In this document: positions 1 through 3,534 of the stretch, piece after piece
Layout: each line of letters begins with the position of its first letter
How positions within the stretch are numbered: the stretch's first letter is position 1
Assembly (NCBI GenBank): GCA_031263435.1
Contig: JAISFT010000036.1
Coordinates: 1-6,403, forward strand
Reading direction: 5' to 3'
Length of the DNA: 6,403 nucleotides
DNA from: Treponema sp.
Lineage (GTDB): Bacteria; Spirochaetota; Spirochaetia; Treponematales; Breznakiellaceae
The notes under the pieces: model-generated
What the model saw: the letters and a program-made list of their open reading frames with translations, nothing else
The model's database searches: none
What the model was told of the DNA's origin: nothing
Translations under genes and position numbers: made by a program

Positions 1-1
1 G

Positions 2-43
2 ATTGCCGGCGCAGCCGGGCTGGCAGGATGCCGGCGTGAATAG
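2..43 (+). CDS. Possible C-terminal tail of a gene entering from the left edge (weak)
   Basis: Two plus-strand frames are open from the window edge and stop within a few bases of each other. One ends at TAG 41-43 and reads IAGAAGLAGCRRE; the other ends at TGA 37-39. The first has a small-residue-rich tail, and a strong hairpin begins 7 bp after its stop, as expected at the 3' end of a gene. With only about 13 codons no family can be recognised, and the choice of frame is uncertain. It may equally be non-coding. The octamer TGCCGGCG occurs twice here, at 4-11 and 30-37. Confidence 0.2.
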   Translation: MAGAAGLAGCRRE

Positions 44-49
44 ATTTCC

Positions 50-74
50 CAGGTTTTTGCTTCGCAAAAACCTG
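50..74. repeat. Perfect 11-bp hairpin with 3-nt loop
   Basis: Arms CAGGTTTTTGC (50-60) and GCAAAAACCTG (64-74) are exact reverse complements around a TTC loop (61-63). The stem is strong enough for a transcript hairpin. No run of T follows it on either strand, so it is not a canonical intrinsic terminator, although the A/T runs inside the stem are notable. It sits 7 bp after a possible stop at 41-43 and 3 bp before the next hairpin. Confidence 0.7.
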
Positions 75-76
75 AA

Positions 77-108
77 GGCGAAAATCGCCACGGAGGGCGA
101 TTTTCGCC
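77..108. repeat. Perfect 13-bp inverted repeat whose arms are themselves hairpins
   Basis: Arms GGCGAAAATCGCC (77-89) and GGCGATTTTCGCC (96-108) are exact reverse complements around a 6-nt loop (90-95). Each arm alone is also self-complementary (GGCGA/TCGCC with a 3-nt loop), so the element can fold as one long stem or two small ones. It follows the hairpin at 50-74 with only two bases between them. Such pairs occur in REP-like or MITE-like intergenic repeats; that identity is an inference. Confidence 0.7.
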
Positions 109-180
109 CGCGCAAGGGAGAGAAGCGGAAATACCGCAGACCCCCCAGCTATTTGCCATCCTATACCTCCTCCTCCGTAG

Positions 181-230
181 CGACCCGCCTATATGTGTAC
201 AGCCCCGCTATACACATATGGGATGGGTCG
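181..230. repeat. Imperfect inverted repeat
   Basis: The outer arms CGACCC (181-186) and GGGTCG (225-230) and the inner arms ATATGTGTA (191-199) and TACACATAT (211-219) pair with each other. They are separated by a small asymmetric internal loop (4 versus 5 nt), with an 11-nt apical loop (200-210). It has no poly-T tail and no recognised protein-binding consensus. Confidence 0.5.
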
Positions 231-254
231 AGGAATTGAAGCGGATAGCCCGGT

Positions 255-296
255 CCCCGGAGTGCCCCGAACCGCAGGTTCGAAGGCACGGAGGGG
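255..296. repeat. Long imperfect hairpin downstream of the dehydrogenase gene
   Basis: Nested pairings are CCCC (255-258) with GGGG (293-296), GTGCC (262-266) with GGCAC (285-289), and CGAACC (268-273) with GGTTCG (277-282), around a GCA loop. It starts 46 bp beyond the stop of the minus-strand dehydrogenase gene, so it could end that transcript or protect its 3' end. The minus strand beyond it has no T tract, so intrinsic termination is not shown. The GGTTCGAA segment recalls a tRNA T-arm, but no acceptor, D or anticodon arm is present. Confidence 0.5.
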
Positions 297-342
297 ATGC
301 GCCCTAAATATAAAAATCCACAGTTTGAATGATGTCCGGATA

Positions 343-1728
343 CTAGCGCAGGTACTGTTCCGAATCCTCCATCCGGGACAGGATGGTTTCCATTACCCCC
401 AGGTCCCAGGAGAGGTCCAGGAGGCAGTACTTGTTCCGCATCATCTGGGCCCGCCGGGCGGTGGCGATGGCCTGGCTGCGGGAAAGGCCGATGCTTTCCG
501 GCTTCAGGGGACACTGGGCCTTGCCCAGCATTTCCCTGAGTTTTCCGTAGGGCAGCAGCCGGGCAAGAAGGCGGTCCCGCAGTTCCTTGTAGTTGTCCCT
601 AAGGGCCTCATGAATCCGCTCCACAACGGCATCGTCCATGTATTTTTCCAGGGCGGTCTTTACCACCAGGTCGTGGCTGCGGCTCCCCCGGAAGGCCGAC
701 GAAACCGTTACCATCCGCTGGGAAGGACTGGGACGGACATAACCCTTGGGCGGAGAGGGGGGGGCGGCGGGGTCCGCGAAGAATATCTCGTAGCAGGCGG
801 TGGCGGCCAGGGTCCCGATGCTTACCTTGTGGCCGTGGGTCACGGGGACGCCGTCCAGCGAAAGGTCATCCATCTCCCAGACATGGCTAAACAGGTGTTC
901 ACTGCCGGAAACGGGGCGGGAACCCTTAAAGGCCTGCATCGAAAAGCCGGTTATGGCCAGGGCCTCGAACAGGGCGGCCACCGCGTCGCCGTCCCCCCGG
1001 GGGGCGTCGATTGAACGTTCCAGGTAGTCCAGAAGTCCCGGCTGGGTCATGTTCCACACCTTCTGGTTGATGGGCTCCGCTGCGGGCGCGCCCAGGGGCC
1101 CCACTACATCGCAGAGGATCCAGTCGCAGCCGGCGATGATCTTGCTTGCCAGGTCCCCAAAGCCCGATGAGGAAAGGTAGGCCGGGGCCCGGGCCAGGAC
1201 CTCTGGCTCCGCGGCCAGGGCCAGGGGCGCGGGGCAGGACATGGTCTGCTTGTAACCATCGTAGAGGATCGCCGCGCCGTAGGCGGTATAACCGTCCACA
1301 CTGGCGGCGGTGGGTACGCAGAGGTAGGTCCGCCCCAGTTCCGATGCGGCCCGCTTTACCAGGTCGTTCACCGTGCCCCCACCGATGGCGATGGGGACCG
1401 TCTCTTCGAGATTGGGCAGGGCGGAAAGTTTTTCCTTGATCAGGGTGATATGAGTATATTCCGCGTGGAGCCGGGGTTCGGCGGGGAACCGAAATTCTCC
1501 CCGTATGGGAATTCCTGCTCCGTCGAGAATTTCCTTAAGCCCCCTGCCCGCCGCCTCCCAGGTGTTCTCATCGGAAATAAGGTAGACTCCGCTTCCCCGG
1601 TAAAGCCCCCGAAGCAGCGATGGAATTTCGGCGTAGCAGCCCCGGCTGATCAGTAATTCTTTGGTTTCATCCGCGGCCTTCAAACAATCTGTCAATGAAG
1701 GAATAGAATTCTTGCTGTATGCGTCCAT
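343..1728 (-). CDS. sn-glycerol-1-phosphate dehydrogenase homologue (AraM/EgsA-like)
   Basis: This predicted cytoplasmic NAD(P)-linked, metal-dependent dehydrogenase belongs to the iron-alcohol-dehydrogenase / dehydroquinate-synthase superfamily. Known members reduce dihydroxyacetone phosphate to sn-glycerol-1-phosphate. Seen in the 461-residue product: the nucleotide-binding GGGTVND (116-122); VPTAASVDGYTAYGA (138-152), typical of the family; GFGDLASK with likely metal ligand D192; GSEHLFSH with H278; and THGHK with H298/H300. These match the Asp-His-His metal site. It is longer than I recall for AraM (about 390 residues). The extra length includes a Pro-rich loop at about 320-337, encoded over a run of eight identical bases, and a C-terminal helical tail. 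The ATG is supported by CGGAGG six bases upstream. It is transcribed alone, divergently from the aminotransferase operon. The substrate is inferred from the family; another polyol phosphate is possible. Confidence 0.85.
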   Translation of the reverse strand: MDAYSKNSIPSLTDCLKAADETKELLISRGCYAEIPSLLRGLYRGSGVYLISDENTWEAAGRGLKEILDGAGIPIRGEFRFPAEPRLHAEYTHITLIKEKLSALPNLEETVPIAIGGGTVNDLVKRAASELGRTYLCVPTAASVDGYTAYGAAILYDGYKQTMSCPAPLALAAEPEVLARAPAYLSSSGFGDLASKIIAGCDWILCDVVGPLGAPAAEPINQKVWNMTQPGLLDYLERSIDAPRGDGDAVAALFEALAITGFSMQAFKGSRPVSGSEHLFSHVWEMDDLSLDGVPVTHGHKVSIGTLAATACYEIFFADPAAPPSPPKGYVRPSPSQRMVTVSSAFRGSRSHDLVVKTALEKYMDDAVVERIHEALRDNYKELRDRLLARLLPYGKLREMLGKAQCPLKPESIGLSRSQAIATARRAQMMRNKYCLLDLSWDLGVMETILSRMEDSEQYLR

Positions 1729-1734
1729 GATTAT

Positions 1735-1740
1735 CCTCCG
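1735..1740 (-). promoter_or_regulatory. Ribosome-binding site of the dehydrogenase gene
   Basis: On the minus strand CGGAGG lies six bases before the ATG (1726-1728). It is a strong Shine-Dalgarno match at good spacing and fixes the start of the dehydrogenase gene. Confidence 0.8.
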
Positions 1741-1764
1741 GCAGCTAATATTGCAACTAATATT
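1741..1764. repeat. Two tandem 12-bp direct repeats
   Basis: GCAGCTAATATT (1741-1752) is followed immediately by GCAACTAATATT (1753-1764), identical at 11 of 12 positions. They lie in the expected leader of the dehydrogenase transcript, directly upstream of its ribosome-binding site. A 7-bp near-repeat, TACTGTT then TACTGTA, follows at 1764-1777. They could be regulator half-sites on one face of the helix or chance AT-rich sequence. Confidence 0.5.
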
Positions 1765-1771
1765 ACTGTTT

Positions 1772-1800
1772 ACTGTAACATATTTTCTCTGATATGTTAA
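1772..1800 (-). promoter_or_regulatory. Candidate promoter of the dehydrogenase gene
   Basis: On the minus strand, TTAACA (1800-1795) as -35 is followed after 17 bp by TACAGT (1777-1772) as -10. These match the sigma-70 consensus at 5 of 6 and 4 of 6 positions. Transcription would begin near 1765, giving a leader of about 35 nt that contains the tandem repeats and the ribosome-binding site. It is a sequence match only. Confidence 0.4.
1776..1799. promoter_or_regulatory. 24-bp palindrome over the dehydrogenase promoter (candidate operator)
   Basis: TAACATAT (1776-1783) and ATATGTTA (1792-1799) are perfect inverted repeats with an 8-bp spacer. They span most of the proposed minus-strand promoter, from the -35 to the edge of the -10, where a bound dimer would block RNA polymerase. 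The bound regulator is unknown. Confidence 0.45.
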
Positions 1801-1820
1801 AGTAGATGCTGGTCAATCCG

Positions 1821-1844
1821 GTTTCAAAGTTGACTTTTTGAAAC
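1821..1844. promoter_or_regulatory. 24-bp palindrome over the aminotransferase -35 (candidate operator)
   Basis: GTTTCAAA (1821-1828) and TTTGAAAC (1837-1844) are perfect inverted repeats with an 8-bp spacer. The inside can also pair in another register, with AAAGT against ACTTT. The palindrome covers the proposed -35 element TTGACT (1830-1835). Its 8-8-8 design matches the palindrome at 1776-1799, centred 45 bp away, but the arm sequences differ. An operator is the inference; a transcript hairpin is unlikely because it lies upstream of the expected start site. Confidence 0.45.
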
Positions 1845-1858
1845 GGACTCAAGATAAC
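1830..1858 (+). promoter_or_regulatory. Candidate promoter of the aminotransferase-regulator operon
   Basis: TTGACT (1830-1835) is followed after 17 bp by GATAAC (1853-1858), a 5 of 6 and 4 of 6 match to sigma-70 -35 and -10. Transcription would start close to 1865, leaving a very short leader. That puts the start next to the Shine-Dalgarno GGGGAG (1864-1869), so the true start may lie slightly upstream or another promoter may be used. Confidence 0.4.
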
Positions 1859-1874
1859 AGAGAGGGGAGTAAAT

Positions 1875-3101
1875 ATGCCTGTCGCACGAAAAATAAAAGA
1901 GGCCCTGGGTTCCCAATCCATGATCCGTAAAATGTTTGAGGAGGGGAACCGGCTGAAAAAAGAACACGGCGCCGATAAGGTTTTTGATTTTTCCCTGGGT
2001 AACCCCGATATTGAACCGCCCCCGGCCTTTCACCGGGTTTTTCTCCGTCTTGCCCGGGAGGATCGCAGGGGATCCCACGGGTACATGCCCAACGCGGGGT
2101 ACCCGGAAGTGCGGGAGGCCCTGGCGCTCAAGGCTTCCCGGGAGCAGGGGGTAAAGATAGACGGATCCCATGTTGTCATGGCCGTGGGGGCCGCCGGGGG
2201 CCTGAATGTGGTCTTCAAATCGATTCTTGATCCCGGGGACGAGGTGATCGTTCCGCGGCCCTACTTCATGGAGTACCGCTCCTATGTGGCCAACCACGGG
2301 GGGGTTCTGGTGGAGGTGGATACCGCCGAAGATTTTAGTCTGGACCTGGGGGCCGTCCGGGCCGCCCTGTCTCCTAAAACCAAGGCTGTTCTTATCAATT
2401 CCCCCCACAACCCCACGGGCAGGGTCTACCCGGCCGGCGATATCGAAGCCCTGGGGAAACTTCTTGCGGCACAGGGGGAAGCCGGCCGGCGGCCCTACCT
2501 TGTCTCCGATGAACCCTACCGGGAGATCGCTTACGACGGAATCACCGTGCCCCCGGTTCTTGCGGCCTATGCCGAATCCATCGTGGTAAGCTCCTATTCC
2601 AAGAGCCTCTCCCTGCCGGGGGAACGGATCGGTTATGTGGCGGTGGGGCCCGGGGTATCGGACAAGGAGGATCTGCTTAACGCGCTGATCTACGCCACCC
2701 GGATCCTGGGCTATGTCAACGCCCCGGCCCTGATGCAGCGGATCGTGGCGGAGCTTACCTTTGCCAAGGTCGATGTGGATATCTATGCCCGCCGCCGCGC
2801 TGCCTTTACCGCGATTCTGGATGGGGTGGGTATAAGCTATGCTAAACCCGAGGGGGCCTTCTACCTGTTCTGCAAGGTCCCGCCCCGGAAGGCCGCAGGG
2901 GCTCCTGCCCGTACCGCCTCCGCCGCTTCGTCTTCCGAAGATGACGCCGCCTTTGCGGAACTTCTTAAACAGCACCTTATCCTGGCTGTCCCCGGTTCCG
3001 GTTTCGGCAAGCCGGGCTGGTTCCGCCTTGCCTACTGCGTGGATGAGAAGATCATCAAGGCCTGCGGACCGGCGTTCAAGAAAGCCGTGGAATCCTGGTA
3101 G
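1875..3101 (+). CDS. PLP-dependent aminotransferase, class I/II
   Basis: This cytoplasmic fold-type I enzyme is predicted to move an amino group between an amino acid and a 2-oxo acid using pyridoxal phosphate. Visible in the 408 residues: an N-terminal LGNPD segment (41-45) as in substrate-binding loops; a GAAGGLN cofactor phosphate loop (105-111); NSPHNPTGRVY (175-185) with the PLP-contacting N179; SDEPY (211-215) with D212 and Y215; SYSKSLSLPGERIGY (240-254) with Schiff-base lysine K243; and WFRLAYC (382-388) with carboxylate-binding R384. All key residues are present and the length is normal. An Ala/Ser/Asp-rich insert at about 339-358 looks like a disordered surface loop. The ATG follows GGGGAG at five bases. 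It heads an operon with the receiver gene 9 bp downstream. The substrate cannot be assigned from motifs; an aspartate- or aromatic-type aminotransferase is possible. Confidence 0.9.
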   Translation: MPVARKIKEALGSQSMIRKMFEEGNRLKKEHGADKVFDFSLGNPDIEPPPAFHRVFLRLAREDRRGSHGYMPNAGYPEVREALALKASREQGVKIDGSHVVMAVGAAGGLNVVFKSILDPGDEVIVPRPYFMEYRSYVANHGGVLVEVDTAEDFSLDLGAVRAALSPKTKAVLINSPHNPTGRVYPAGDIEALGKLLAAQGEAGRRPYLVSDEPYREIAYDGITVPPVLAAYAESIVVSSYSKSLSLPGERIGYVAVGPGVSDKEDLLNALIYATRILGYVNAPALMQRIVAELTFAKVDVDIYARRRAAFTAILDGVGISYAKPEGAFYLFCKVPPRKAAGAPARTASAASSSEDDAAFAELLKQHLILAVPGSGFGKPGWFRLAYCVDEKIIKACGPAFKKAVESW

Positions 3102-3110
3102 GTTTGCGCC

Positions 3111-3518
3111 ATGCCTGAACAAGCGGCAAAAAAGATCATTATGGCGGTGGATGATATGCCGGTAAATCTGGCCGCCGTCAGAAATATTCTGAGCCAACAT
3201 TACGATGTACGGCCCATCAAATCGGCGAAGACGGCCCTTATGATGCTGAATACCGTAAAGGTCGATCTTGTTCTTTTGGATATTGAAATGCCGGAAATGT
3301 CGGGTTTTGAATTTTTGGACCGGATTCGGAACAACCCCGAATATTCCGAACAAAAGGATATTCCGGTTATCTTTATTACCTCCCACGGGGCGGAAGATAT
3401 GGCCGCCCGGGCGAAATCCGGCGGAGCCCAGGACTATGTGGTAAAACCCTTTGAACCCGCCGTGCTGCTGAAAAAAATCGGTTCCCTGTTGGCAGCGGAA
3501 AATCCTCCGGCTGAATAA
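3111..3518 (+). CDS. Stand-alone CheY-like response regulator receiver protein
   Basis: This 135-residue protein is a single receiver domain that would accept phosphate from a histidine kinase or HPt domain. All active-site residues are present: acidic pair D14-D15 (AVDDMP), phospho-acceptor D57 (LLDIEMPEMSG), T90 (FITS) and K112 (VVKPFEP). No DNA-binding, cyclase or enzymatic domain follows, so signalling must be through protein contact or as a relay intermediate. It starts 9 nt after the aminotransferase stop with only a weak Shine-Dalgarno (GGTAGG overlapping that stop), suggesting translational coupling. It is immediately upstream of a hybrid kinase and in the same frame, making that kinase its likely partner by inference. 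Its base composition looks more AT-rich than the aminotransferase gene. Confidence 0.92.
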   Translation: MPEQAAKKIIMAVDDMPVNLAAVRNILSQHYDVRPIKSAKTALMMLNTVKVDLVLLDIEMPEMSGFEFLDRIRNNPEYSEQKDIPVIFITSHGAEDMAARAKSGGAQDYVVKPFEPAVLLKKIGSLLAAENPPAE

Positions 3519-3522
3519 GGAG
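3517..3522 (+). promoter_or_regulatory. Ribosome-binding site before the kinase gene
   Basis: AAGGAG overlaps the TAA stop of the receiver gene (3516-3518). It is 6 nt from an ATG at 3529 that is followed at once by a stop codon, and 11 nt from the kinase ATG at 3534. The real start is therefore at longer than usual spacing. Confidence 0.7.
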
Positions 3523-3528
3523 AATATA

Positions 3529-3534
3529 ATGTAA
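3529..3534 (+). other. Start-stop minimal ORF (ATG TAA) overlapping the kinase start
   Basis: The ATG at 3529-3531 is directly followed by TAA (3532-3534), whose last A is the first base of the kinase ATG. Its spacing to AAGGAG is better than that of the kinase start. Ribosomes initiating here would terminate after one codon and might re-initiate one base further on, or stall. This could lower or regulate kinase synthesis; the effect is inferred. Confidence 0.5.

Larger units (their letters stand above)
1..342. other. Gene-poor intergenic region rich in inverted repeats
   Basis: No convincing complete gene is seen here. Reading frames crossing it have no recognisable domain, are rich in Arg and Pro, and run across hairpin sequences or into the antisense of the downstream dehydrogenase gene. 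It contains four inverted repeats (50-74, 77-108, 181-230, 255-296) in quick succession, more than a single terminator would need. It could be a dispersed intergenic repeat element, or the shared 3' region of a plus-strand gene to the left and the minus-strand dehydrogenase gene to the right. No transposase and no clear flanking target duplication were seen. Confidence 0.5.

Noticed and set aside
3..239. 78-codon plus-strand open frame starting with TTG
   Set aside because: It translates straight through two perfect hairpins into a basic, Pro-rich peptide with no domain and no Shine-Dalgarno visible before the start.
262..296. tRNA-like T-arm (GGTTCGAA)
   Set aside because: No acceptor stem, D arm or anticodon arm can be built around it; it belongs to an imperfect hairpin.
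193..1014. 273-codon plus-strand open frame
   Set aside because: Most of it is antisense to the dehydrogenase gene, it runs across two imperfect hairpins, and it shows no family motif.
2298..2304. Seven-G run in the aminotransferase gene as a phase-variation site
   Set aside because: It is shorter than the G8 run and encodes an ordinary His-Gly-Gly-Val segment; several G6-G7 runs occur in this GC-rich window, so it is not distinctive.
1824..3386. 520-codon open frame on the minus strand opposite the aminotransferase and receiver genes
   Set aside because: It is antisense to two genes with complete catalytic motifs; the product is rich in Gly, His and Pro without any domain, as expected from the GC-rich third positions of the real genes.
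3525..3530. Perfect TATAAT -10-like hexamer before the kinase gene
   Set aside because: No -35-like sequence lies 16-18 bp upstream and no extended -10 TG is present; a start here would fall inside the kinase coding sequence. It is more likely part of the spacer between genes.
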